A DNA stretch of 64,000 nucleotides from Bacteroidales bacterium (GCA_031263015.1 JAISGN010000008.1:124001-188000); one strand, 5' to 3'; numbered from the stretch's first letter, positions 52,601 to 63,446 are shown. Translations and numbers: made by a program. Notes: generated by a model from the sequence alone, not told the origin.

Positions 52601-55600
52601 TAACATATAGACTATCATCAACACCTTTATACAATAAAGCAGTATCGGAAGTTTTCGTATAGTTGGAATATTTATTACCAATAGGTACTGAATAGTTATT
52701 CAATGTGCCAAGTCTTACTCTTGATATATCAAGTGAATTAGCGTTTGTAGCCGTTGCATTTGAATAATAGTTGTCTCCATTACGAGGTTTTATTTTAGCA
52801 AATGCATTTGTCCGTCCGACAGAATCTGCTAAGGTATCATTCGCAGCAGCAATATCCCCAGGCACATTAAGCCAGGTTTTTATAATGTACGTCTTATTCG
52901 GATCGGAAAAGTCAAAAGACATATCCGATATAGAATCTTCTTCGGATGTATAAGGATACTTGTAAGGAAATGCAAAAGTTACATAGTTATCGGCATCGGT
53001 ACCTCCTACGGTAAATGGCGGAATAGAACCACTGAATATAGCTTCCCCTTTTGTAATTTCCGTCGCATTGCTACCCGTACCTGTTTTAATCGAGTACCAC
53101 AACTTTGAATTTTGGTCACCATTAAAGGTTGTATTTCCATAGTTTGCCAATCTGACTTTTATAGTATCGTGCTGTGTCATATAAACCCATGACTTGCTAC
53201 CGCTACCATTCGTATCAACATAGTAAGGCTCTATAATCTGCTCCATAGACAAATCATAATATAAGCTTACGCTGTCACTATCCCTACTCCTTAATATAAC
53301 CGAAATAGGTGTATATGCACTGGTGCAGCCAGGGGAAACATCCGTTCGCTTCACCATTAAATATACTGTTGTGTCATGATACAATCTTATTGTAGTATCC
53401 CGTTGAGACGGAATATAACCTCGATTTGTTCTTGCTTGATTGTATTCCGATGCTTCATTGGTAGAATCGGAATACCAATGGATTGATAAATGACCAATAC
53501 TATCAGGATTATAGTTTGCACTTGGTTTGTATAGAATATGGTCTGCCCACGGATGACCATATGTACCAAAATATATAATATCATTATGAGCATGAGGAGG
53601 GAGAGGGTCAGCAAAAGAAGTTATTTTAGTCCAAGTAAAAGTTGTATCATTATAACCTGTATTTCTATAAATATGTCCGGATGTATCATTTTCAGAAATG
53701 TTATCTAACGGTAGATCCGACCATACTCTTAAATTATATATCGTATCTCTATATAATTGCCCGTATGAAGCTCCATACACATCAGCAGAATCACAAACAT
53801 TAACCGTATCATAATTTTGAGGATACAAATTAACAAGAGTACTAAATCTATAAATTGCTTCCTTTGTAGAGTCTATGCTTGACCCAGTTACAGAGTCAAA
53901 ATTATTCCAATTCACTACCTCCGTAACAGGATCCCTTCCCTCTACTTGGTAAGTCATTGTCCAATTAGCAGTATTGGCAGCAGTCAAAGTATAATGCCCC
54001 ATATTCTTTATTTTAACACGAACCGTATCTGCTCTTAAATCGCATTTCTTTCCAATATGACCTGTGGTTACAATATCGCCGGTTTTTATATCATAAGCAG
54101 GGCTAATATATAACTTGGTGGTATCCGAATATAATGTAGTTAGGGCTTTAGGTCGCAATGTTGTATCATTAATATGAACCGTATCTATATTAGAACCATT
54201 GACACTTTGTGTGAAAGCCCTCATATACAACGGCTGTTGCATTACCGTTGAAGAACTATTTTTTAATGTGTGAATCAATGGTAAAGGCAAGTTTAATGCG
54301 CTGTTTAATGTATATTCTAATGTTTGTGTTGAAGTTAATGTTGTTGTACAAGTATCAGTGTATGTATAACAGATAGAATCACTTTCAAAATTAGGACTAT
54401 AAGAAACCTCAACGGTTATGATTCCAGAAGATATTGAATTATCTCCAAAGTTCCCTATCCTTATCTTTGGTTTCATTGAAATAGGATTCCCATGTTCATC
54501 CGAATATAGCGATATTGAATCATGCTCTACATACATACTATCCGTATAAGGGAAAACTATTCCTCTGTCAGGATAAGCACTTGCAATACCCCAGTCTTTA
54601 TCTTCAAACTGATATTCGTATGCTCCTATGGAAGGATTAACATAATTTCTTAAAGAATCATTTATATCCGTACCTACTAAACTTACTACTGTTGCCTTAC
54701 GAGATATAGATGTGGAATAATACATTGACAAAACCGTATCGGCTACAAACGGATTATACATCGTATCTGAATTAGCATCCATTTTATTTGCCAATCTTAA
54801 TGTATCAAGAGTCTTTATTTCGGCTCTCCAATAAGCAAATTTATTATTTGAAGAAGTAGATGTTCCTCTGTAATTATTATAATTAGAGAAAGAAACCTGA
54901 CTGCCCGGAGACTTAACATAATAAACGTAACCCTTACCGGCATTATCAAAATTGTTATTCTGTATCTTTATCTTCTCACCCGCTCCTACGGAAATAGTTT
55001 TCGAATTTGTTGCATTCTTTCCCGGCAATAACCTTACTGTATTATAAAATAGATTCAGATTGACAACCGAGTCCAAATCTATTCCAATATGAGCAGGATT
55101 AGCAGTTCCTTTCATATCTCCAAGTATAGAAATTGCATTATTAAAAACATATATCGGATTTATACCGACTGCGGTCAATGCTTTCATAGCAAGTGCTGTT
55201 TTAACAGTGCTAACATTACCTCGCCCTACTAAGTTTATCTTATTTGCACTAATATTAATTGTACCTTCCCCACTTCTCAACAAAATAGCACCTGTAGCAT
55301 TAGTATCAATTGTTGAAAAATTATTATGATGTATGTAAGTACCATTAAAATTATTAAGATCTATGGCTTTATCACTGAAATTGCTAAATGAACTATTACC
55401 AACGGTCAGGTTGTTTAGTATCGCTGTCCCTGCCAAATTAGAATATATCGCATTAGAACCTGCATTAAACTCAACATTATCAAATTCCAGATTGCTACTT
55501 GCTGATCTTATATTAACAAGATTAGTAATTTTGGTATAAGGAGTATTAATAGTAACATCAGAAAATATTATAGAATCGGAATTTAATATTTCTATTGCAT

Positions 55601-58600
55601 TCCCGTTAGTTGCAGATGGGTTAGTAATAATCATATTTGAGAATCTGATATTATTTGTTCCTTTTAATTTCAAAACCGCACCCGACAAAGAAGTAAGTGT
55701 CGGCTTTACTCCTGTTGCACCTCTAAATAATATATAATCATTAGATGAAGTTCCTCTGATTGCCGATATTAGAACATTTTCCGTATATGTTCCGTCCGAC
55801 ACATTAAATATAACATTGCCACAAACACCTGAGCTATCTAATGCCGCAATAGCAGATTCAAAAGATGAAAAATCTTCCGTGCCTGATGTACCTATGGTTA
55901 GATAGGTTTCATTTGTAGGATTGCCATAACAAGCGATAAAATCTCTTACTAATGTATCATTACTTTGTATTGTATCGCATAAACCGGTATTATCCAACCA
56001 CGTTTTGAATTCCGACCGACTTCCTTGTATAAATGCTGCCTGTCCTAATAAAACTACCTCCGATTGACCATTTGCCAAATTTCCGGTCCATGCTATTGGA
56101 GGTTGAGCAACACCATCCAATGACCAATTAATATTAGCAGAAGTTAGCTGCGATGTACCATAATTTTTCAATACAATTTCTATGTCGGTAGGAATATTGG
56201 ATTGAACATGTTGATCTACCGGCGTACTTATATCAACTATTGCAGCATCACAATAAGGAATAGGAAGTGGCTCTACTACTATTGATACTCGTTCTGTTTC
56301 GCAACCAATAGGCTTCTCTACCCCAAACTTCATGTTAGGTCTGTTAGCTGATTTTGATGTTCCATTAGATGATGTATAAGTACATGCATCAGTATTATTA
56401 TTTTGATACGTCATTACAGATTTAAATGGTGTTTGCGTATAGTAAGTTCTTATCTTAGGATAATTTAGTGTTGCAGTAATACACACCTGAACAACAATAT
56501 TAGATGTTCCATCATACTCAAACGGAGTAGCAAAATTAAACTCCTGCCAGCCTGTTGTTCCATTAGGAATAATTATTGTGCTATCATAAACATCCTGTAA
56601 TCCCGTTGTAATCCAGGTTGAAATAGAATCATCAACTGTAGTATGCCCTATTTTTATACTATAAGTCTGCGAAGCATTATTAGTATTCGTTGTTGTCATT
56701 ATATCAAAAGCAATAGAACTAATAAGATTGTTTTCTAATCCCGCATCTTCAAGTTCAGACGCTTTGATTAAATATTGTTCCTTAACTTTTTTAGTATTAC
56801 TATTTAATGGGGAAGGATAACCACTAGTATTATTTGCAGCTGTTCCATCACCAATAATAAAGTTAGACACATCTTTTGCTATTGCCGACACATAAAATGT
56901 ATCGTTTTCATAAATACGGATTAACAAACTATCACTTATTGCGATAGGAGTAGTTTCATATTGATTATTATACCATGCAATATAATTATTATCAGGTGAA
57001 GTTGCTGTTAGAACAATAGATGTGTCGTATGGAATCGTTATTGAAGGAGTAACCAAAGGTAGTAATGGAGTATAACGCGATACTATATTGACAGAAGAAG
57101 TATCATTATTGTGATATATATCTCCGGGATAACTAACGAAAGCCTCTATCCTATAATTTTTTGTTCCTGCATTAGCAGATAAATCCAATGTATTGGCTAA
57201 AGTATAATTAACACTTTCTCCGCTTGACAATCCGGATGCGTTACTATATGTATCACTGATAGTCTGAGACAATACTGTTCCATCATATAAATTACATATA
57301 ATAGGTATTGTGTCGTTAAGTATATTGGTACCGGTGTTTTTAAGTGTTACTTGTATCTGTTCATTACCCAAATTACAAATAGTATCTCCACTTATTCCTA
57401 TAACCTCAACAGCAATCAAATTAGGATCGGTTGCAGGTACAGATGTTATATTTACACTATAAGAAGCCTTATAACCATAACATCCATTATCAAATGTAGT
57501 GGTAAGAGTAGTATCATATATGCCTAATGTCATTCGGGTAGAATCTGTGGCACAACGCCAAGCAGTTGAATTAGGGGCAACAGTATTAATTCTTGTAATC
57601 CCTGCCAGAGTTGCAGTACTATCGCTGCCTGCTATACTCAAAGTTCCTGATGTCCAAATATTAGCAGGCACATTTGTATTTGCATTAAAAACCCCGCCAT
57701 TTATAGTTACTGCATCTATAATAATGCTATCAGCATCTCTCAATACAAACCCTGATTTATTTGCTGCCGTAATACCCCATCCTGTACCTATCGGCAAGAA
57801 ACCATTATTCATTTCCGTCGTAGTTGCGACCGGTACAAGAACCACACTTGAATTAGAAGGTAGTACATAACTTGGAAACGTATATTTTCTACTGAAATTA
57901 TTTGTCAAAGTATCATTTGCCCCATATACTGCTTGAAATTTATAGTTTTCCAAATCAATAGGACCATTGCCCAGATTAGATATTTCAAAAGCATTATTTA
58001 TTTCATTTAGCTCATAAGGATAAGGAATTGTAAGTCCTTCCATATTTACCCCTGAACTTGTAATCTGAATCTCTGTTATCTTTACATTAGGATGTTCCGA
58101 TTTCTTGGAAAAATAGAATATAGTGTCCTCATACAATATATCCGTTTGATATGAATGAGATTTTAATATATAATCCATATCCGTTGCATTCAAAAACCAA
58201 TAAATAGAATCCGTATATTCATTAGCGGTCAAAAGTCCGGTATAACCATAAGGAACATTTATAGTCTTATTCACAGGCATAGCATCTTGTCCTTTGGCTA
58301 CAATTTTTACAATTGTTGTGTCATTTGCAGCAAACGCATCTTGAGAAGAAGAAGAAAATGCTTTAATTACTGATGTCTTTGTTTGCCCTACCTGTGATGC
58401 CAAATTAACACTTTGAGTAAATGTATCTGTATATTGCACATAAGGCAAAATCGGGTGATTTACCACTTTCTGTTGTACAGAACTATAAGCACCTCCATTA
58501 GTAGCAACTTGAAATTTTAATACTAAACCTGATTGAATAGTATCCGTACCTATATTTATATATTTAACAGTTATATGATCATTTGCAGTATAATCACAAG

Positions 58601-61600
58601 CAGTCCATGTATTGGTATCATTAATATTTTCATATATACCTTTATCAGCAATATACGCCTCTATCATATTAATATCTATTGCTAACGAATCATACTCATA
58701 AGCACCTATACAAGGTGTAGCATCTCTAAGATTATCCGATTTATCATCAGGCACCTCGCTTAACAAATCTATACCTTTATTAATCAAGAAAGAATACGTA
58801 GTTGTTAAAGCATTCCAGTCTCCAAAGTATGGATTTGTTGTATAATAAGACGAATCTTCCTGAGTTGCTATTATCCACTCGCTAATAGTAGGCATAAATG
58901 TTCCATTTCTAAACAACAAATCACTATTATTTGCAACGGGAGGATCTGTTGCAGGTGGATTCATCTTATAATACATATTATTCTTAAATGTATATGTTGC
59001 GCTTGGTTCTGTTTTTAACTGTACTGCACATCCTGTAATACTTCCATTGTCAGTGCTTCCTCCATCGGAAACGATTACATTATTCATTAGTCTAAGGTTA
59101 GATACATTTTTTGCAGTTTCACCTATTTTTAAACCAACAGCAGGAAAGCCATCCAAGAGATTATCTTTTGCCCAAATATTATTATGAGCAATCAAAGTAT
59201 TTGCTCCAAAAATAAAGTTAATTCCATAAATCGTTGTTGCAGAACTTGTATCTGAATTGTTATTATATATACCTATTGTGTTATTAGATATTTGAGAAGC
59301 CGTATTGGGATCATCAATTATATCACTTGCTGCAATAGCACTAACATTTTGAAGATAGAATTCATTCTTTTGCACATTAAATTTTTTGGAATTTTCTATT
59401 CTTAACGTATAAGCAACACTTATATTACTATCTAATTGTGTTGTAGTAGAGAAATTATTATTCTTTATATTAAGGTCGGATGTATATTTAGCATAGATAG
59501 CCGAATTTGTCATCTTATAGTTTTGTCCGTTTTCAAATACACAATGGCTGATATTTATATTAGAAGTTAATTCATCATTAGATATTCCCGTGATAAGAAT
59601 AGCATTTTCTGCAGGATATTTAAAGGTACAACTATCCATAGTTATATTACCTGCCGGCCCTATATTTATTAACGCGGTAGGTTTAGTTGTATATCCTGCT
59701 ATATTCTCAAATCTACATTTCTTAAATGTTATATCCGATGTATTAGCCGTCATCTTGAACACCGACTTGCTGCCACCACTTGTATAAGAATCAGCCGGTT
59801 GAAAAGCAAGATTCTCAAATATTATATATCGGCAACTGTCCAAATTATAACTTTCATTCACCATTCCATCGGTTTTCATTCTCGTAGGATTAGCATAAGG
59901 TCCCTTGAAAGTAATCGTATTTATCGCTGAAGCACCTTCTATATTAACAGGAAATCTTAAAGAATCCGTATAATATTGCGTACCTGACAAAACATCTACA
60001 TTAATAGTAACCGGAGACCCTACTCCACAAACTCTTAACATTCTGAATGCTTCTTCAAAACTTTTGAATGTTTTATGGGTATTTGTTATGGACGAAGTAG
60101 AAGATGGACTTATTGCATAAGTTCCAGTCATAGGTCCATTACAAGATACAACTTCAAAATCAACAACAGAAGAAGAGTTGGGATACACTATACGATATGC
60201 CGTATCGTTCCTCTGATTATAATCTATATTGGCAGGAAGAAGTTCCGTCCATAACTTCATGTAATAATACCCTTCATTTGGAAATGTGATAGAAGAATTT
60301 ATAGCCAAAGAGTCGGACGGATAGAATGTAGTATCTCCATTATTAATTAATGTATCTATCGGCTGAACATTAGAAAATGGAGCAAACGGTTCCGCAGGGC
60401 TAAATGTTCCATTTGTATTTCTTCTCATAAACTTTGTATTACCGGACGGCAATACGGACAAACCATCATTACGCACAAAAGCCGTAAATTCCGTAGGGAC
60501 ACCAGCTTCCACCTTATACAATTTAGGATTACTTAAGACTTTTGCAGGCGTAGACATCTCATTAGACATTGCCGCATCAATAGAAAATATACAATCTTCA
60601 AATTTGAATATTATGTTTGGTTTGTAATTTAATGAATCATCAAAAAACTGCTGAGCAGGCACCTGCAGATAGTTATTATAAAGATTGGAACTTATACCGC
60701 CATTTAATATTCTTGTTTTAGACATTGTACTACTCCCTGATGGAAAAGAATTTAGAGTAATATTGTTGCTCGGTGACGAACTATTCGCATAAAATATCTG
60801 TATAACTATATCGCTCACTCCATCCCATATAAAAGATTTATTTAATCTTATTCTTTGCCATCCGGTTGAGTTTAGTATTAATGTATTTGCTTCATAAATC
60901 GGAGAAATATCAGGATTCCATATAGGTCTGCGATAACCTAAATTACTACCAGAATTTAAATTATTAATAAAATCAGTCGGAACAGAACTCATACGTATCT
61001 TAACATTCTGCATAGGAGTACTGCTTGCTGTTTTTACATCAAACTTAATCTCTTTTATCACACCTTTTGAATATCCTTGTTCAATAAGTTCCGATGCTCT
61101 GTACCTGATTTGAGTTAATCTTTCATATGAGCCCGATTTGAGAAAGCCTATATTTTGTGCATTTCTAGCATCGCTTTTTAGAGGTGAATCACTAACAAAA
61201 GGTCTTACATTTTGGAATTTTGACCATTGTCCATACATATATGGGAAACGGACTTTATTTCCATTAGCATCTGTCGCTTCCAATCTCCATCTAAATTCAG
61301 TACCAAAACCAACAAAAGGCAAATACATCTCATAATAATCAGGCAAAGACGATGCGACCATCTGCGTATCCTGAACAGGGTTGTTGCCAATCTGATAAAA
61401 CAAAGTAACACTATCTACTACGGACAAAACATCCATAACTTTTATTTTAATTAGATTTTCAGAGCAATTAGGATAATTATAATTATCAGGATAAATAATA
61501 TCTTTTATGTCAGGAACTTTAACTTCCTGTCCGATAACAGGAGAAAAATACACTCTTATATCATCTAAAAACCATCCTGCCCACAGATATGACTGATTAA

Positions 61601-62231
61601 TAGTTTGAGGAACAACAAATAAGAATTGAATAGAATCGGCTGTTACTCCAAACACATCGGATTTCACCATAAATATTTCATTCTTCCAATAAGAATTAAA
61701 AGTACTGTTCATTGACGGATTGTCTAAAGGGTAATCAGCAGAATAACAACCGGCATAAAAAGCATCTGTAAAGTCTGAAGCGCCGACTGATAATCCGTAT
61801 GCTCTATCATATTTTGTAGGATTTGTCGTAGTATTATCACCTTTACTCAAAACTTGATAACTCCACGAACCATTAGATTGATTTCTATACCTAACAAGAA
61901 TTTTACCTCCTGACGTATAATTTGCAAGCATAGGAATATGGCTAAACTCCAAACGAGCAAACATACCTTGCCCAATACCATATACGGCAGTCTTTAATGT
62001 GTCGGGATTATTCGCACTTGGTATCAATCGCAACGAACGATTACCCGTAGAAGGAGCGTAGATACTATATTCAATAGAATAATTCCCGGTAACACTCCAG
62101 TCATGATAAGGCATAGAAGCCGTTTCAAAATCCATAGAATCCTTCAAATACGTACGCGTAGCCTGTTGTCCGAACAACAACGTAGTACTTAACATTAAGC
62201 AAATCGCCGATAGTAAAAATGCTTTTTTCAT
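49695..62231 (-). CDS. Giant multidomain surface protein secreted by T9SS (4178 residues)
   Basis: One uninterrupted frame of 12.5 kb. The signal peptide ends ...LLFGQQA; residues about 30-230 form a MAM/jelly-roll-like domain; 707-1177 and 2100-2540 are two right-handed beta-helix modules, each opening with a 'TFKSFEEAF' or 'DFSSFESAI' segment and closing with IGAYEY; 1377-1545 resembles a lamin-tail domain; several CARDB-like segments (LKNYGTSQL, VKIKNMGHYTL) lie between; 3210-3327 is a GEVED domain (YIDWNRDGVFTANE...GEVEDYL); 3450-3635 is a second jelly-roll; the last about 90 residues are a T9SS type A sorting domain (LEQNVPNPM...GVYYYTMEFEGAKLTRKMLI). It is a probable adhesin or matrix protein on the cell surface. 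Base composition shifts within the gene: one hand-counted 60-base line was 43% G+C near the 3' end (50041) and 28% in the middle (59221). Confidence 0.93.
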   Translation of the reverse strand: MKKAFLLSAICLMLSTTLLFGQQATRTYLKDSMDFETASMPYHDWSVTGNYSIEYSIYAPSTGNRSLRLIPSANNPDTLKTAVYGIGQGMFARLEFSHIPMLANYTSGGKILVRYRNQSNGSWSYQVLSKGDNTTTNPTKYDRAYGLSVGASDFTDAFYAGCYSADYPLDNPSMNSTFNSYWKNEIFMVKSDVFGVTADSIQFLFVVPQTINQSYLWAGWFLDDIRVYFSPVIGQEVKVPDIKDIIYPDNYNYPNCSENLIKIKVMDVLSVVDSVTLFYQIGNNPVQDTQMVASSLPDYYEMYLPFVGFGTEFRWRLEATDANGNKVRFPYMYGQWSKFQNVRPFVSDSPLKSDARNAQNIGFLKSGSYERLTQIRYRASELIEQGYSKGVIKEIKFDVKTASSTPMQNVKIRMSSVPTDFINNLNSGSNLGYRRPIWNPDISPIYEANTLILNSTGWQRIRLNKSFIWDGVSDIVIQIFYANSSSPSNNITLNSFPSGSSTMSKTRILNGGISSNLYNNYLQVPAQQFFDDSLNYKPNIIFKFEDCIFSIDAAMSNEMSTPAKVLSNPKLYKVEAGVPTEFTAFVRNDGLSVLPSGNTKFMRRNTNGTFSPAEPFAPFSNVQPIDTLINNGDTTFYPSDSLAINSSITFPNEGYYYMKLWTELLPANIDYNQRNDTAYRIVYPNSSSVVDFEVVSCNGPMTGTYAISPSSTSSITNTHKTFKSFEEAFRMLRVCGVGSPVTINVDVLSGTQYYTDSLRFPVNIEGASAINTITFKGPYANPTRMKTDGMVNESYNLDSCRYIIFENLAFQPADSYTSGGSKSVFKMTANTSDITFKKCRFENIAGYTTKPTALINIGPAGNITMDSCTFKYPAENAILITGISNDELTSNINISHCVFENGQNYKMTNSAIYAKYTSDLNIKNNNFSTTTQLDSNISVAYTLRIENSKKFNVQKNEFYLQNVSAIAASDIIDDPNTASQISNNTIGIYNNNSDTSSATTIYGINFIFGANTLIAHNNIWAKDNLLDGFPAVGLKIGETAKNVSNLRLMNNVIVSDGGSTDNGSITGCAVQLKTEPSATYTFKNNMYYKMNPPATDPPVANNSDLLFRNGTFMPTISEWIIATQEDSSYYTTNPYFGDWNALTTTYSFLINKGIDLLSEVPDDKSDNLRDATPCIGAYEYDSLAIDINMIEAYIADKGIYENINDTNTWTACDYTANDHITVKYINIGTDTIQSGLVLKFQVATNGGAYSSVQQKVVNHPILPYVQYTDTFTQSVNLASQVGQTKTSVIKAFSSSSQDAFAANDTTIVKIVAKGQDAMPVNKTINVPYGYTGLLTANEYTDSIYWFLNATDMDYILKSHSYQTDILYEDTIFYFSKKSEHPNVKITEIQITSSGVNMEGLTIPYPYELNEINNAFEISNLGNGPIDLENYKFQAVYGANDTLTNNFSRKYTFPSYVLPSNSSVVLVPVATTTEMNNGFLPIGTGWGITAANKSGFVLRDADSIIIDAVTINGGVFNANTNVPANIWTSGTLSIAGSDSTATLAGITRINTVAPNSTAWRCATDSTRMTLGIYDTTLTTTFDNGCYGYKASYSVNITSVPATDPNLIAVEVIGISGDTICNLGNEQIQVTLKNTGTNILNDTIPIICNLYDGTVLSQTISDTYSNASGLSSGESVNYTLANTLDLSANAGTKNYRIEAFVSYPGDIYHNNDTSSVNIVSRYTPLLPLVTPSITIPYDTSIVLTATSPDNNYIAWYNNQYETTPIAISDSLLIRIYENDTFYVSAIAKDVSNFIIGDGTAANNTSGYPSPLNSNTKKVKEQYLIKASELEDAGLENNLISSIAFDIMTTTNTNNASQTYSIKIGHTTVDDSISTWITTGLQDVYDSTIIIPNGTTGWQEFNFATPFEYDGTSNIVVQVCITATLNYPKIRTYYTQTPFKSVMTYQNNNTDACTYTSSNGTSKSANRPNMKFGVEKPIGCETERVSIVVEPLPIPYCDAAIVDISTPVDQHVQSNIPTDIEIVLKNYGTSQLTSANINWSLDGVAQPPIAWTGNLANGQSEVVLLGQAAFIQGSRSEFKTWLDNTGLCDTIQSNDTLVRDFIACYGNPTNETYLTIGTSGTEDFSSFESAIAALDSSGVCGNVIFNVSDGTYTENVLISAIRGTSSNDYILFRGATGVKPTLTSLSGAVLKLKGTNNIRFSNMIITNPSATNGNAIEILNSDSIIFSDVTINTPYTKITNLVNIRSASSNLEFDNVEFNAGSNAIYSNLAGTAILNNLTVGNSSFSNFSDKAIDLNNFNGTYIHHNNFSTIDTNATGAILLRSGEGTINISANKINLVGRGNVSTVKTALAMKALTAVGINPIYVFNNAISILGDMKGTANPAHIGIDLDSVVNLNLFYNTVRLLPGKNATNSKTISVGAGEKIKIQNNNFDNAGKGYVYYVKSPGSQVSFSNYNNYRGTSTSSNNKFAYWRAEIKTLDTLRLANKMDANSDTMYNPFVADTVLSMYYSTSISRKATVVSLVGTDINDSLRNYVNPSIGAYEYQFEDKDWGIASAYPDRGIVFPYTDSMYVEHDSISLYSDEHGNPISMKPKIRIGNFGDNSISSGIITVEVSYSPNFESDSICYTYTDTCTTTLTSTQTLEYTLNSALNLPLPLIHTLKNSSSTVMQQPLYMRAFTQSVNGSNIDTVHINDTTLRPKALTTLYSDTTKLYISPAYDIKTGDIVTTGHIGKKCDLRADTVRVKIKNMGHYTLTAANTANWTMTYQVEGRDPVTEVVNWNNFDSVTGSSIDSTKEAIYRFSTLVNLYPQNYDTVNVCDSADVYGASYGQLYRDTIYNLRVWSDLPLDNISENDTSGHIYRNTGYNDTTFTWTKITSFADPLPPHAHNDIIYFGTYGHPWADHILYKPSANYNPDSIGHLSIHWYSDSTNEASEYNQARTNRGYIPSQRDTTIRLYHDTTVYLMVKRTDVSPGCTSAYTPISVILRSRDSDSVSLYYDLSMEQIIEPYYVDTNGSGSKSWVYMTQHDTIKVRLANYGNTTFNGDQNSKLWYSIKTGTGSNATEITKGEAIFSGSIPPFTVGGTDADNYVTFAFPYKYPYTSEEDSISDMSFDFSDPNKTYIIKTWLNVPGDIAAANDTLADSVGRTNAFAKIKPRNGDNYYSNATATNANSLDISRVRLGTLNNYSVPIGNKYSNYTKTSDTALLYKGVDDSLYVTVSLSNNMVEDRLTDTIHASVKAYIDWNRDGVFTANEVVLGKNSEISHSVAIKEGKDTIIAAKIKPFLNSDTSIINGYTRMRILLWDGKKDLNDPSLNPDSVFADGEVEDYLVQIRSIDSTNAALYGFVKPDEFNTEGKIDFLQINVRNVGIQPLPERTNINWSNDGGLSWQNYQLSDLDLAKLSATGSWATISVAEDIIIDTGVTQFMAYITAPGDISHKNDTIVLNSILSPQPTLPYATNFDTTGINDRGFYAYEPNYKYPSNCWAIGNPINKNIIKQAYSPLNCVVTNLNGPYPSNNLSILYTPNFNISTVKQDTLSFWIRRRLKSGNNNLRIEYKPYNSNVWRVLGAKDDGYGINWYNNISGFNTNKDWEQASYSLKHLTDEGKVYGNYLQLRFIFSSSSTANTTEDGFAIDDFSFGRALAPVDAQAVAVKVEPTIPNYGEAITPYVVVRNNGMTPLTNFMIHYSSPDLIDASGNPYMERTREIVDTMGIAIQPGDTMGFMMPTAIVGANTPPRFTIVARAYNMNEPASYRDNDTARLLVTIAPLLTDVGVKEIIYPQGVVSVNENVEVRVKVRNYGVVMQNIIPIAYQLSNSDAIYRDTILINVPLSYGEEYTHTFQPRFQANFGTVNLKVWTALEGDMYAENDTMIHRVASLVGAKDLVADVVMIDDNDPATIGVQLNFINRSTLPVKNIKVGYFTNGNPSSVVIENYRFDSILGGSMGYHVFSNRLPRQFYSSICGFVHVNGDEDMSNDTTCNRYYGYSDASADSIIIEEQSGNTCRLSIVTTNCGTIGYLNKQVKYHVALNGEEVCTESHTLPHDVPGSVTGQILTYQIPRSADRTYDIKAWIEYPNDVNAQNDTTTRYSIVYQIGLDDVNADDARFILEQNVPNPMDKQTEIGFVLPNEGNVVFHIANNEGKVVFSREQSYSAGRHTLKLTDITLPQGVYYYTMEFEGAKLTRKMLIAR

Positions 62232-62312
62232 ATCAATTCAGTATTACTTATTATCTTATTATCAATGTATTAATCTCTATAATGAAATTTTATTTTATTC
62301 TAATTCAATCTA

Positions 62313-62320
62313 CAAATATA
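62313..62320 (-). promoter_or_regulatory. -7 promoter box of the giant adhesin gene
   Basis: Minus-strand TATATTTG, about 82 bp before the start codon, in a 191-bp AT-rich gap that holds no other recognisable element. Confidence 0.5.
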
Positions 62321-62422
62321 ATATAAAAATCTCATTTAGACGTTATTTTACCTTAAACTTTTTATTTATTAAACAAGTTTTAAGGCTCAATGGTAACATT
62401 TCGGCAGAAAAAACAGGCTTTT

Positions 62423-63418
62423 CTACTGCAAGAATCTATTTTGCTTGGCATTGGGAGGCAAAATATTTTGCCAAAGCAAGTCTTTACGCTCGGGGATATA
62501 GAATATATATGCCTTTTTGTTAGCATTGGTCAATTTATTCTGGCGTAATTGCGGGTTATATTGACGAAATAATTTATATGTAACCCCCATCTGTTTGCAT
62601 ACAACATTAAAATCATTGACCGAAGTATCAATATTTATCGTTTTTGTTCTGACAGGATAATAACAATCTTGCAATCTGATATAATATCCGTATTGTTGAG
62701 GGTTTTCAATAAGCAATTTATACGCCAGAATTCTGAAAATATAACGGGAAGTCTCGCTATTGAGCGAAAGATTCCAATAATCCGCAACATTCTGTTCCGA
62801 CAATCTTTTGGTCAAACCATTTTCGCCACAATTATAAGCAGCACACGCCAACACCCAACTCTTAAATTGATTTTTTAAAGTCTGCAAATATTTAGCTGCT
62901 GCTTCGGAAGATTTGAGCAAATCATACCTTTCATCATATTCATCGCTCACTTGCAAACCATATCTCTTTGCAGTGCTTGAAATAAACTGCCAAAAACCTT
63001 CAGCCTTTACAGGAGATACCACATTTGTTAAGGCACTTTCCGCCACGCAAACATATTTCAAATCATCCGGAACCCCGTTTTCTTTTAAGACATACTCTAT
63101 TTGAGGAAAATATCTCAACGTTCGCTTCAAGATAAGGAAGGATTGAGAATGCTGATACATTGCTATAGTCAATTCCCTGTCAAGACTCTCCCTCACAAAA
63201 CCATATTCCAACGGCACCCTTTCCCCACAAAACGTCATAGAATCAGGCAAGGGTGGAGCAAAAGCGTGATATCTTTCTTTAATCGTGTGTTTATATTGCT
63301 GCATATCGCTTTCCCGCTCATTGTTTGCCCTGACAAAAAGCACAAAAACCAAAATCAGTGCCGTCAAAGAGACAATAAGAGAGCCTAAAACAGCGAAACC
63401 TTTTACCTTTTTCATCAT
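62423..63418 (-). CDS. Membrane-bound lytic transglycosylase, MltD-like
   Basis: A 331-residue protein with an N-terminal membrane anchor (about residues 8-30) and an SLT domain (about 105-240): catalytic Glu in VCVAESALTN, then KAEGFWQFISSTAKRYGL and AYNCGENGL. The last 60 residues (VNDFNVVCKQMGVTYKLFRQYNPQLRQNKL...KAYIFYIP) match a LysM-like fold that binds peptidoglycan. It cleaves glycan strands in the periplasm during wall turnover. Own promoter; the next gene upstream is beyond a long repeat array. Confidence 0.9.
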   Translation of the reverse strand: MMKKVKGFAVLGSLIVSLTALILVFVLFVRANNERESDMQQYKHTIKERYHAFAPPLPDSMTFCGERVPLEYGFVRESLDRELTIAMYQHSQSFLILKRTLRYFPQIEYVLKENGVPDDLKYVCVAESALTNVVSPVKAEGFWQFISSTAKRYGLQVSDEYDERYDLLKSSEAAAKYLQTLKNQFKSWVLACAAYNCGENGLTKRLSEQNVADYWNLSLNSETSRYIFRILAYKLLIENPQQYGYYIRLQDCYYPVRTKTINIDTSVNDFNVVCKQMGVTYKLFRQYNPQLRQNKLTNANKKAYIFYIPERKDLLWQNILPPNAKQNRFLQ

Positions 63419-63438
63419 TAAATCAGTTAAATCGTGTG

Positions 63439-63446
63439 CAAATATA
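63439..63446 (-). promoter_or_regulatory. -7 promoter box of the lytic transglycosylase
   Basis: Minus-strand TATATTTG then C, 21 bp before the start. Confidence 0.55.
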
